Shown: positions 57,098-64,000 of the stretch, one piece after another
Layout of the letters: the number at the start of each line of letters is the position of its first letter
How positions within the stretch are numbered: position 1 is the first letter of the stretch
Assembly: GCF_013375555.1 (NCBI RefSeq)
Contig: NZ_JABXWB010000001.1
Coordinates: forward strand, 2,480,001-2,544,000
DNA length: 64,000 nucleotides
Direction of reading: 5' to 3'
DNA from: Sphingobium sp. EM0848
GTDB lineage: Bacteria; Pseudomonadota; Alphaproteobacteria; Sphingomonadales; Sphingomonadaceae
Notes under the pieces: generated by a model
Told to the model about the DNA's origin: nothing
The model's database searches: none
Seen by the model: the letters and a program-made list of their open reading frames with translations, nothing else
Translations under genes and position numbers: made by a program

Positions 57098-57478
57098 CGG
57101 CCATTTGCCGGTCGGCCAGCGCCGGGCCGCAGCCCTTGCAAGTGACGATCGCAGGTCCGTTCAAGGCGACCGGATCATAAGCCGCGCTGTCGCCCCGCGC
57201 CGGCGCGTCAGGCAGAGCCGTTTCCATCGCGGGCCGGGGCAAGGCCGTGGCGTAAAGCCCAAGGCCATAGCCGCCGATCAGCGCCGCCCCCGCACAAGCC
57301 GATGAAAATAACCAGAAGCGCGCAGACATGGAACGACCCTTCCTTTTCCTCCGCTCGCTCCCCGACTTTCTCTATCCAAAATAACGCAGATGCAGATAGG
57401 TTGTTGCATGACCCAAAAGCCTTTGCTAAGGGCCGCCTCCTACCAAGGCACCGGCCCCGCCGGTTCCCCGGAAAATGT

Positions 57479-57565
57479 GCGGTCGTGGCGGAATTGGTAG
57501 ACGCGCAACGTTGAGGTCGTTGTGGCCGAAAGGCCGTGGAAGTTCGAGTCTTCTCGACCGCACCA
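57479..57565 (+). tRNA. tRNA-Leu (anticodon GAG)
   Basis: 87 nt including an encoded CCA. Acceptor GCGGTCG pairs with CGACCGC; D-arm with TTGGTAGAC; anticodon stem CAACG/CGTTG around TTGAGGT; long variable arm (GGCCGAAAGGCC) typical of class II tRNAs; T-loop GTTCGAGTC. Confidence 0.96.
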
Positions 57566-57678
57566 TTTTCAAACCATCGGAAATGATCATTGCCTTCGGG
57601 CAACCGGCGCGCTTTTGCCGGCGAGCGGCGTTGAAAGCGGGCGGGCCAGTCCCAATCTTGCCGCGGTTCATGGCCTTA

Positions 57679-57821
57679 AGGGTCAATCGACATGCAGATG
57701 ATGACGTGCCGAAAATGGTGATTTTTCGTGACCGGAGCGCAGCGTACTAAAAGTAGGTGAGCACCGGAAGCACGGAAAAGCGCCATTTGCAGGCCGTCAG
57801 GGCTGAATGTCGATTGACCCT
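57679..57821. repeat. 143-bp near-symmetric palindromic element
   Basis: Outer arms AGGGTCAATCGACAT (57679-57693) and ATGTCGATTGACCCT (57807-57821) are exact complements, and the pairing continues inward (GACG, AAATGG, TTTT, CGTG, CCGG blocks) to a centre TACTAAAAGTA at 57745-57755. This fills most of the 375-base gap between tRNA-Leu and lptB. It has no coding capacity and looks like a MITE or large REP-type element, or a folded RNA. Confidence 0.75.
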
Positions 57822-57940
57822 GGCCGGCATAGACGATTTTCCCCCTTGCCCCAGCGGCAATCCCATGCACAAAGCTTGCCAATTGCCGCGCGGGATAGGG
57901 ACACCCCCGCGATCAATCATCCGGCAGCAAGGACGATGTG

Positions 57941-58726
57941 ATGGACGACGTGATGATGCAGGACAAGACAGCCCCGGCATCGCCCCTTTCGCCGCAGGAA
58001 GTGGGAGAGGGCCTGTCCGTCATCTCCATCGCCAAAAGCTATGACAAGCGCGTCGTGCTGGCCGATGTCTCGCTGACGGTCGGCAAGGGCGAGGTGGTCG
58101 GCCTGCTTGGCCCCAATGGCGCGGGCAAGACGACCTGTTTCTATTCCGTCATGGGTCTGGTGCGGCCCGATCACGGCCGCATCGTGCTGGACGGGCAGGA
58201 TATCACCGGACTGCCCATGTATCGGCGCTCGATCCTGGGCCTGGGCTATCTGCCGCAGGAAACATCGATCTTTCGCGGCTTGACCGTCTCCCAGAATATC
58301 AGCGCGGTGCTGGAACTGGCCGAACCCGACAGGGAAGCGCGGGCGGCGCGGCTGGAGCAGTTGCTGGAGGAGTTTGGCCTGACGCGGCTGCGCGATTCAT
58401 CGGCCATGGCGCTGTCGGGCGGTGAACGCCGGCGCTGCGAAATTGCCCGCTCGCTGGCGGCCAATCCGTCCATCGTCCTGCTGGACGAACCCTTTGCCGG
58501 GATCGACCCGCTCTCCATCGCCGATATTCGCGATCTGGTGAAGCAATTGAAGACCCGTGGCATCGGCGTCCTCATCACCGACCATAATGTCCGCGAGACG
58601 CTGGAAATCGTCGACCGCGCCTGCATCATCTATGACGGCAAGGTGCTGTTCGCGGGCAGCCCGACCGAACTGGTGGCCAATGCCGATGTGCGGCGGCTCT
58701 ATCTGGGCGAGAATTTCTCGCTTTAG
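57941..58726 (+). CDS. lptB: LPS export ABC transporter ATP-binding protein LptB
   Basis: 261 residues: Walker A GLLGPNGAGKTTCFYS, Q-loop YLPQETSIF, signature LSGGERRRCEIARSLA, Walker B IVLLDEPFAGIDPLSI, switch ITDHNVRETL. LptB powers transport of lipopolysaccharide (or, in sphingomonads, whatever lipid replaces it) to the outer membrane with LptF and LptG. Directly upstream of rpoN, a widely conserved pairing. AAGGA precedes the start; GTG at 57938 is adjacent. Confidence 0.94.
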   Translation: MDDVMMQDKTAPASPLSPQEVGEGLSVISIAKSYDKRVVLADVSLTVGKGEVVGLLGPNGAGKTTCFYSVMGLVRPDHGRIVLDGQDITGLPMYRRSILGLGYLPQETSIFRGLTVSQNISAVLELAEPDREARAARLEQLLEEFGLTRLRDSSAMALSGGERRRCEIARSLAANPSIVLLDEPFAGIDPLSIADIRDLVKQLKTRGIGVLITDHNVRETLEIVDRACIIYDGKVLFAGSPTELVANADVRRLYLGENFSL

Positions 58727-58777
58727 CATGACTGGCGCGCGGCCCCTTCCCCGGCTTGACGGCAAGGGCAGCGGCTG

Positions 58778-60298
58778 ATGGCGCTCGCGCCCCGCCTCGA
58801 CCTGCGGCAGAGCCAGTCGCTCGTCATGACGCCGCAGCTCCAGCAGGCGATCAAGCTGCTGGCGCTCTCCAATCTGGAAATCGAGGCTTTTGTCGCGGGC
58901 GAGCTGGAGAAGAATCCGCTGCTCGAAGCCGGAGGCCCTGCCGAGGATTTCGCACAGCCCGCCGCCGATGGCATTGACCGGGAAATGGAGGCCCACGCCG
59001 TCGCGGCGGAGGTCGGCCCAAGCGACCAGTTGATCGGGCAGGGATTGGGCGGTGCCGATTCGCCCCTCGACGTCGATTATGGCGCGGAAACCTTCATCGA
59101 CAATGGGCCCGGCGACCGGATGGCGGGTCCTGCGGGTGGGTCGAGCGGCATGGACCTGCTTTCCCCCGGTAGCGGCGAAGCGCCCGATTTCGACAGTTTC
59201 GCCAATCCCGAACAGGGGTTGCAGGAACATCTGATGGATCAGGCCCGCGCCGCACTGACCGACATGGACCTGCTCATCGCGACCCAGTTGATCGGGCAGA
59301 TCGATGAGGCGGGGTATCTGGAAACCAATCTGCTGGAGATGGCCCATGCGCTCGGCGTGCCGCTCCAGGCGGTCGAGCATGTGCTGGGTGTGATTCACAG
59401 CTTCGACCCCAGCGGCGTCGGTGCACGGTCGCTGTCGGAATGTCTGGCGCTCCAGGCGAAGGAAGCCGATCGCTACGACCCCTGCATGGCGAAGCTGCTC
59501 GCCAATCTCGATCTGCTGGCCAAGGGCGCCCTGCCCCAGCTGCGCCGGATATGCGGCGTGGACGAGGAGGATATGGCGGACATGATCCGCGAACTGCGCG
59601 GCTATGACCCCAAGCCCGGACTGCGCTTTTCCCATGAAAGCGCAGCCCCGGTGACGCCCGACCTGTTCGTGCGGGCCACGCGCGAGGGCTGGGCAATCGA
59701 GATCAACAGCGCTACCCTGCCCCGCCTGTTGGTCAACCGCAGCTATTATGTCGAACTGGCTTCCGGCCCGCAGGACAGGGTGTCGAAAGCCTGGCTGGCG
59801 GATTGCCTCGCCAGCGCCAACTGGCTGGTGAAGGCGCTGGACCAGCGGCAGAAGACCATCATCAAGGTCGCAAGCGAGATCATCCACCAACAGGAGGATT
59901 TCTTCCGCAAAGGGGTGGAATATCTGAAGCCCCTGACCCTGAAGGCCGTGGCCGACGCGATCCAGATGCATGAATCGACCGTCAGCCGGGTGACGTCGAA
60001 CAAATATCTGTCCTGCCCACGCGGCCTTTATGAACTCAAATATTTCTTCACCAGTGGCGTCGCGGCGGCGGGCGGCGACGGCGCAGTGTCGGCCGAGGCG
60101 GTGAAGAGCCATATCAAGGCGCTGATCGGCGCCGAGACGCCCGATGCGATCCTGTCCGACGACACGCTGGTCGACCTGCTGCGCGCCAAGGGCATGGACA
60201 TCGCCCGGCGCACCGTCGCCAAATATCGGGAATCGATGGGCATCGGCTCCTCCGTCCAGCGGCGCCGGCAGAAGGCATTGCGCGGGCGAGCGGCTTGA
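58778..60298 (+). CDS. rpoN: RNA polymerase sigma-54 factor
   Basis: 506 residues: Gln-rich activator-contact region I (LDLRQSQSLVMTPQLQQAI), acidic region II, core-binding region (SFDPSGVGARSLSECLALQA), DNA-binding HTH (HESTVSRVTSNKYLSCPRG) and the RpoN box ARRTVAKYRES near the C-terminus. It directs transcription of nitrogen, motility and other genes with AAA+ activators. No activator, hpf or ptsN gene follows here, unlike in many proteobacteria. Confidence 0.96.
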   Translation: MALAPRLDLRQSQSLVMTPQLQQAIKLLALSNLEIEAFVAGELEKNPLLEAGGPAEDFAQPAADGIDREMEAHAVAAEVGPSDQLIGQGLGGADSPLDVDYGAETFIDNGPGDRMAGPAGGSSGMDLLSPGSGEAPDFDSFANPEQGLQEHLMDQARAALTDMDLLIATQLIGQIDEAGYLETNLLEMAHALGVPLQAVEHVLGVIHSFDPSGVGARSLSECLALQAKEADRYDPCMAKLLANLDLLAKGALPQLRRICGVDEEDMADMIRELRGYDPKPGLRFSHESAAPVTPDLFVRATREGWAIEINSATLPRLLVNRSYYVELASGPQDRVSKAWLADCLASANWLVKALDQRQKTIIKVASEIIHQQEDFFRKGVEYLKPLTLKAVADAIQMHESTVSRVTSNKYLSCPRGLYELKYFFTSGVAAAGGDGAVSAEAVKSHIKALIGAETPDAILSDDTLVDLLRAKGMDIARRTVAKYRESMGIGSSVQRRRQKALRGRAA

Positions 60299-60350
60299 CC
60301 GCAAAGCTCCGGCAAGCCAGATCGGCCGCTTCATATCAAGGGATCGCATC

Positions 60351-61202
60351 ATGTCCGTCGCCTATCTGAACGGCCGCTTCGTGCCGCTGGAACAAGCCCA
60401 GATCTCCGTGCTGGACCGCGGTTTCCTGTTCGCGGACGGCATTTATGAGGTCGCGGCGGTGATCGACGGCAAGCTGGTCGACAGCGCATCCCATCTCGCC
60501 CGGCTGGAACGCTCGACCGACGCGATCGGTATCGTCCTGCCGCTCTCCCTTGCGGAGATCGAGGCGGCGCAGAAGGAACTGGTGGCCCGCAACGCGCTGA
60601 CCGAGGGGCTGGTCTATCTCCAGATCACGCGCGGCGCCGATGCGACCCGCGATTTCCTGCCCTCACCCGGCCTCCAGCCGACGCTGCTGATGTTCACCCA
60701 GGTCAAGCCCTTTCTTGACGTGCCTGCGGTGCGCAACGGCATAGCGGTCGCGACCATGCCCGACCTGCGCTGGGCGCGGCGCGATATCAAGAGCGTCGGT
60801 CTGCTGGCGCAGGCCATGGCCAAGCGCGCCGCGGCCGATGCGGGCGCGCAGGAAGCGTGGATGGTCGAGGACGGCTTCGTCACCGAGGGCGCCTCCTCCA
60901 CCGCCTTCATCGTCACGGACGAAGGCATCGTCACCCGGCCCTATAGCCGGGCAGTGCTGGCGGGCTGCACAGGCGCGGCGCTGGGCGCTCTGGCGGAGGA
61001 AAGCGGCATTGCCGTCATCCGCCGCCCCTTCACCGTGGGCGAAGCCCTGACGGCGAAGGAGGCGTTCATCACCAGCGCCTCGACCCTCTGCCAGTCGGTG
61101 GTGCGGATCGATGGCCAGACCATCGGCACCGGCACGCCGGGTCCCGTCGCGATGCGGCTACGCGCGCTGTATATCGACTTCGCCCGGCGCACGGCGGTCT
61201 GA
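60351..61202 (+). CDS. dat: D-amino acid transaminase (class IV aminotransferase)
   Basis: 283 residues, PLP fold type IV. FLFADGIYEVAAVIDGKLV near the N-terminus, active-site Lys in RRDIKSVGLLAQAMAKRAA, TEGASSTAFIVTDEG, and SASTLCQSVVRIDG. It makes D-alanine or D-glutamate from keto acids for peptidoglycan. AAGGGATCGC precedes the ATG at 60351. Branched-chain activity is common in this fold and cannot be excluded. Confidence 0.9.
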   Translation: MSVAYLNGRFVPLEQAQISVLDRGFLFADGIYEVAAVIDGKLVDSASHLARLERSTDAIGIVLPLSLAEIEAAQKELVARNALTEGLVYLQITRGADATRDFLPSPGLQPTLLMFTQVKPFLDVPAVRNGIAVATMPDLRWARRDIKSVGLLAQAMAKRAAADAGAQEAWMVEDGFVTEGASSTAFIVTDEGIVTRPYSRAVLAGCTGAALGALAEESGIAVIRRPFTVGEALTAKEAFITSASTLCQSVVRIDGQTIGTGTPGPVAMRLRALYIDFARRTAV

Positions 61203-61242
61203 AACCCGCCCGGTTACGAATGGAGCCACGCAAAACTTGATC

Positions 61243-61299
61243 CATTTCGGATGGAGGCCATCCCCGCCATTTCGGCGGCGCAAGACGCTCCATTTCGGT
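61243..61299. repeat. Three direct repeats of CCATTTCGG
   Basis: Copies at 61243-61251, 61268-61276 and 61291-61299, start-to-start 25 and 23 bases, in the 230-base gap ahead of the winged-helix gene. The regular spacing near two helical turns suggests protein binding, perhaps autoregulation. Confidence 0.55.
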
Positions 61300-61435
61300 G
61301 TTCCGCTACGGCAACGGGCCGCCAAGGGCGACAGGGGAGGCCCGTCCAAAAGGGAAAATCTCCATATTGGAGAATGGCTTGGCTGCGTAATGGTGCTTTT
61401 GCGATAAGCTGCGGCCAACAGAGGGAGAGATCGGC

Positions 61436-62440
61436 ATGGGAATGGATCAATCGGACATCGGCTTGGGCACATCCCTGGACCTGCCCTTTGGCGCGAAGGA
61501 CGAGCGACCGGGCCTGTTGATCCTTGCGGACGACATCTATCTGGATGACGCCAAAGCGCTGAGCCGGGCGGCGGGCCTGCGCCTGCTGGGCGCGGTGCCG
61601 CTGGAACAGGCATCGATGCGGCTGGACGTGCAGATCGGCTGCGACGTCATCCTCTGTTTCTGCCCGTCGCCGGACGCCATGGTCGAACGCCTGCTGGTGC
61701 AGATCGAGACGCTGGCGATGCAGAACGACATGCCGGTCATCATCGTGGCGGGTCTGGATGCCATCGACCTTGCCTATGCCTCCATCCGCAGCGACCGCAC
61801 GCAACTGCTCTGCATGCCCTCCCATAGCGATCTGGCCGCCGCGCTGCTCGCCGCCGCAAACGGCGCGCAATCGCACACCCTCCATGAGGCGACGCGGGAC
61901 AGCGAGGGGCTGCGCCTGCAGCAGTTGAGCGAGGAGGTGAGCCGTCTCGCCCGCACGCTGGAGGCGCTGACGCTGCGGCCCCGCCATGCCACCCCCTCTT
62001 TCGAGCTTGGCCCGCGCATTTCGGACCAGCCCAGCGACTATATCGGCATGCCGGCGCTGGAACCGATCGGCAGCGCGGACAAAAATGCCGACGCCGTGGA
62101 GGTCGACGCGGCGCAGGTGCGCGATCTGTTGCGCGCGCGGCGGCTGCGCGACGATTTCCTGCCCGCCGACCTGTTCGCCGATCCCGCCTGGGACATGCTG
62201 CTGGACCTGCTCGCGGCGCGGCTGGAGCATGAGCGGGTGTCGGTGTCCAGCCTGTGCATCGCCTCCGCCGTGCCGCCGACCACGGCTTTGCGCTGGATTC
62301 GCACGCTCACTGAAAAGGGCTTTGTCCGCCGCCATGCCGACCCGCATGACGGCAGCCGTATATTCATCGCGCTGGCCGATCATACGGCCGAAGCGATGAG
62401 CCGCTGGTTCGCCGCCAGCCGCCGTTTCCTGTGCGCATGA
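61436..62440 (+). CDS. Winged-helix (MarR-like) DNA-binding protein with receiver-like N-terminus
   Basis: 334 residues. The N-terminal ~120 residues (LLILADDIYLDDAKALSRAAG, DVILCFCPSPDAMVERLL, MPVIIVAGLDAIDLAYA) have the alternating strand-helix pattern of a receiver but no phosphorylatable Asp in the usual place. A linker follows, then a C-terminal winged helix of MarR type (VSVSSLCIASAVPPTTALRW, GFVRRHADPHDGSRIFIAL). GAGGGAGAG precedes the ATG. Probably a transcription factor; target unknown, with the CCATTTCGG repeats upstream a candidate site. Confidence 0.75.
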   Translation: MGMDQSDIGLGTSLDLPFGAKDERPGLLILADDIYLDDAKALSRAAGLRLLGAVPLEQASMRLDVQIGCDVILCFCPSPDAMVERLLVQIETLAMQNDMPVIIVAGLDAIDLAYASIRSDRTQLLCMPSHSDLAAALLAAANGAQSHTLHEATRDSEGLRLQQLSEEVSRLARTLEALTLRPRHATPSFELGPRISDQPSDYIGMPALEPIGSADKNADAVEVDAAQVRDLLRARRLRDDFLPADLFADPAWDMLLDLLAARLEHERVSVSSLCIASAVPPTTALRWIRTLTEKGFVRRHADPHDGSRIFIALADHTAEAMSRWFAASRRFLCA

Positions 62441-62526
62441 CGAATATCCTGTTTTGGCGGCTTGACCGGCGGGCGGATTGCCGTAGATAGGCGCGCACCG
62501 ACGATCATGCCGTCAGCATGGACATC

Positions 62527-62602
62527 GGGCGATTAGCTCAGTTGGTAGAGCGTCTCGTTTACACCGAGAATGTCGGCGGTTCGAGCCCGTCATCGCCCAC
62601 CA
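62527..62602 (+). tRNA. tRNA-Val (anticodon TAC)
   Basis: 76 nt with encoded CCA. Acceptor GGGCGAT and ATCGCCC pair; D-arm AGCTCAGTTGGTAGAGC; anticodon stem CTCGT/ACCGAG region with loop TTTACAC; T-arm GGCGGTTCGAGCCCGTC. Confidence 0.96.
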
Positions 62603-62916
62603 TCCCCCTTCATCCGAAAGCTGCTTGCCGCACGGCCGCGATGGTTTATTGTCCGCCGCGCGTCAGGCTTTTGCGAGGCACCCGATCCCATGTCTCTCAC
62701 GGTCCTTTTCGGCGGCACCATAGCGCCCTTTCTGTTGATCTTCTCACCGCTGTCGCTGGCGGTGGCCCGCGATTGCCTCGATTGGGAAGCGCCAGGCAAA
62801 GCGGTCGATGTCGCGACGAAAAAACCCTGCCACAGGAAAAGACCGCCGATTCTGCTGATGTAACCGGCTTTCGGGGATATTGCAGCGCAACGTCGGCGCT
62901 GCTAATCGGTGCCCCC

Positions 62917-63144
62917 ATGATCCAGCCCCCTGAAATCATCCGAGTCACCAAGTCCCGCGTCGCCTGCGACGGATCGGGCGAAATTCCTGCCGCGCTCGGC
63001 CATCCGCGCATCTTTCTTGAGATTGACGAGCATGGCTATATCGACTGCGGTTATTGCGACCGCCGCTTCGTGCTGGCGGGTGGCCCGGCCGATACCCCGG
63101 AAATCGCGGGCCTGCCGGACATTTCCTCGGGCGCCAGCCTCTAA
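62917..63144 (+). CDS. Zinc-finger (zf-CHCC, NDUFS6-like) domain protein
   Basis: 75 residues. VACDGSGEIPAALGHPRIFLE and then DEHGYIDCGYCDRRFVLAGG give the C-x-H-xn-C-x2-C pattern of the zf-CHCC family, related to the NDUFS6 accessory subunit of complex I. Size is normal for the family. The ATG at 62917 has a poor ribosome site, but homology begins there; the frame extends open upstream through the tRNA and is not coding there. Confidence 0.85.
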   Translation: MIQPPEIIRVTKSRVACDGSGEIPAALGHPRIFLEIDEHGYIDCGYCDRRFVLAGGPADTPEIAGLPDISSGASL

Positions 63145-63189
63145 ACAAATCGGTTGGGCTTGTGACCTGCCGCTCCTATATCGGGCGGC

Positions 63190-64000
63190 ATGACCGACGC
63201 TGCTCCCCAGTTCACCGACGCCCGTGGCCTGCTTTACCGCCCCGGCCTGCTCGATCCCGATGGCGCGCGCCGCCTGACTGCCGAAGCGCTCAAAGGCTGC
63301 GACGATGGCGAGCTGTACCTGCAATATCGGGCGAGCGAGAGCTTCGGCTTTGACGACGGCCGGTTGAAGACCGCCGATTATTCGACCGATGCGGGCTTTG
63401 GCCTGCGCGGCGTGTCGGGCGAGATGACCGGCTTTGCCCATGCCAACGACATCAGCGAGGCGGCGATCCGCCGCGCCGCCGAGACGCTGACCCTGCTCGA
63501 TCCGGCCAAGGGGCAGGCTGCCCCCCCGCCGCAGCACACCAACCGCCATCTCTACACCGACGTCAATCCGCTGGAGATCGTGCCCTTTGCGGAGAAGGTG
63601 ACGCTCTGCGCCGCCATCGATGCTGCTGCCCGCGCCCGCGATCCGCGCGTCGCGCAGGTTTCGGTGAGCCTGGCGGGAAGCTGGTCAGTGATCGAGATCG
63701 TGCGCGCCGACGGCTTCACCGCCACCGACATCCGCCCGCTGGTGCGGCTGAACGTCTCCGTCATCCTGGAGGAAAATGGCCGCCGCGAAACCGGCGTGTT
63801 CGGCATTGGCGGACGCTATCTCTACGATCAGGTGATGGACCCGGCGATCTGGAATCGGGCAATCGATGAGGCATTGGCGCAGGCGCGGGTCAATCTGCGC
63901 TCCGTGGCCGCGCCTGCGGGCGAGATGACCGTGCTGCTGGGGCCGGGCTGGCCGGGCGTGCTGGTCCATGAGGCTATCGGACACGGGCTGGAGGGCGATT
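63190..64000 (+). CDS. tldD: TldD-type metalloprotease (partial, C-terminus outside window)
   Basis: 270 codons visible. N-terminal TldD domain: GDDG-like ELYLQYRASESFGFDDG (residues ~40-58), GFGLRGVSGEMTGFAHAND, VSVSLAGSWSVIEIVRADG, and at the right edge the zinc motif LVHEAIGHGLEGD (HExxxH). TldD with TldE/PmbA digests small modified peptides and is needed for maturation of some microcins. The rest of the gene is outside the window. Confidence 0.93.
   Translation, partial: MTDAAPQFTDARGLLYRPGLLDPDGARRLTAEALKGCDDGELYLQYRASESFGFDDGRLKTADYSTDAGFGLRGVSGEMTGFAHANDISEAAIRRAAETLTLLDPAKGQAAPPPQHTNRHLYTDVNPLEIVPFAEKVTLCAAIDAAARARDPRVAQVSVSLAGSWSVIEIVRADGFTATDIRPLVRLNVSVILEENGRRETGVFGIGGRYLYDQVMDPAIWNRAIDEALAQARVNLRSVAAPAGEMTVLLGPGWPGVLVHEAIGHGLEGD

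Larger units (their letters stand above)
55424..57329 (-). pseudogene. Small exported CxxC protein gene, split by an IS256-family element
   Basis: The 5' part (57329 down to 57090) encodes MSARFWLFSSACAGAALIGG (membrane segment) through TCKGCGPALADRQMAADR; the 3' part (55654 down to 55424) continues AGWDGMNDPMVRDH to PADAALSN. Removing the element and one copy of the 8-bp duplication joins the two in frame, giving a 156-residue exported protein with one CxxC motif and no recognised family. The start has GGAAGGG upstream. The 5' part is still translatable as a 92-residue fusion running into the element, so a truncated product may persist. Confidence 0.85.

Noticed and set aside
58397..60352. 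651-codon reverse frame across lptB and rpoN
   Set aside because: Shadow of two conserved genes; no homology features.
62690..62863. 57-codon frame starting MSLTVLFGGTIAPFLL between tRNA-Val and the zinc-finger gene
   Set aside because: Hydrophobic start is suggestive, but the ribosome site is too far and the basic C-terminus resembles no family; not enough to call it a gene.

Overview
The window is a chromosomal segment of a sphingomonad alphaproteobacterium, most likely Sphingobium or a close relative. The support is high GC with strong GC bias at third codon positions, gene orders and proteins typical of the group (gltD-gltB, rsfS-rlmH-envC-ctpA, lptB-rpoN, coq7, RpoZ), a TonB-receptor-centred sugar-use locus, and small secreted families common in sphingomonads. 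The genus is an inference; no rRNA lies in the window.

Region 1 (1-7.9 kb) is a cell-envelope neighbourhood: a truncated phospholipase D/cardiolipin-synthase-like gene, rpoZ, an acvB-mprF operon for making and breaking down lysyl-phosphatidylglycerol, a DUF2147 protein, a second VirJ-type hydrolase and a GT4 glycosyltransferase. Region 2 (7.9-16.5 kb) holds an ECF sigma/anti-sigma pair, a nitroreductase, a very large GH18-NodB-GT2 fusion, and a His-rich periplasmic protein followed by a PDZ protein, response regulator and histidine kinase.

Region 3 (16.7-32.7 kb) begins with an IS630-type element and continues as an L-arabinose/arabinan locus: LacI and FadR-type regulators, lactonase, aldose epimerase, FucP-type permease, FAH-family 2-keto-3-deoxy-arabonate dehydratase, L-arabinose 1-dehydrogenase, GH51 arabinofuranosidase, two GH43 enzymes and a TonB-dependent receptor. 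Together they describe import of arabino-oligosaccharides, hydrolysis in the periplasm, and non-phosphorylating oxidation of L-arabinose. A short motif resembling TGTCGGAGTAAT recurs in three promoter regions of this locus.

Region 4 (32.8-38 kb) is accessory: DUF1810, a divergent LysR/FUSC efflux pair with a palindromic LysR box, an AT-rich island with a perfect 15-bp inverted repeat, and a PAS-LuxR regulator of lower GC. Region 5 (38-55.4 kb) is housekeeping: rmuC, nadD, rsfS, rlmH, envC, ctpA, dsbB, coq7, two tandem secreted paralogues, a yybP-ykoY manganese riboswitch upstream of a UPF0016 exporter, an NDUFA9-like protein, uppP, gltD and gltB. Region 6 (55.4-64 kb) contains an intact IS256-family element that split a small secreted-protein gene and left an 8-bp target duplication, tRNA-Leu(GAG), a 143-bp near-symmetric palindrome, lptB, rpoN, a D-amino-acid transaminase, a winged-helix protein preceded by three CCATTTCGG repeats, tRNA-Val(TAC), a zinc-finger protein and the start of tldD.
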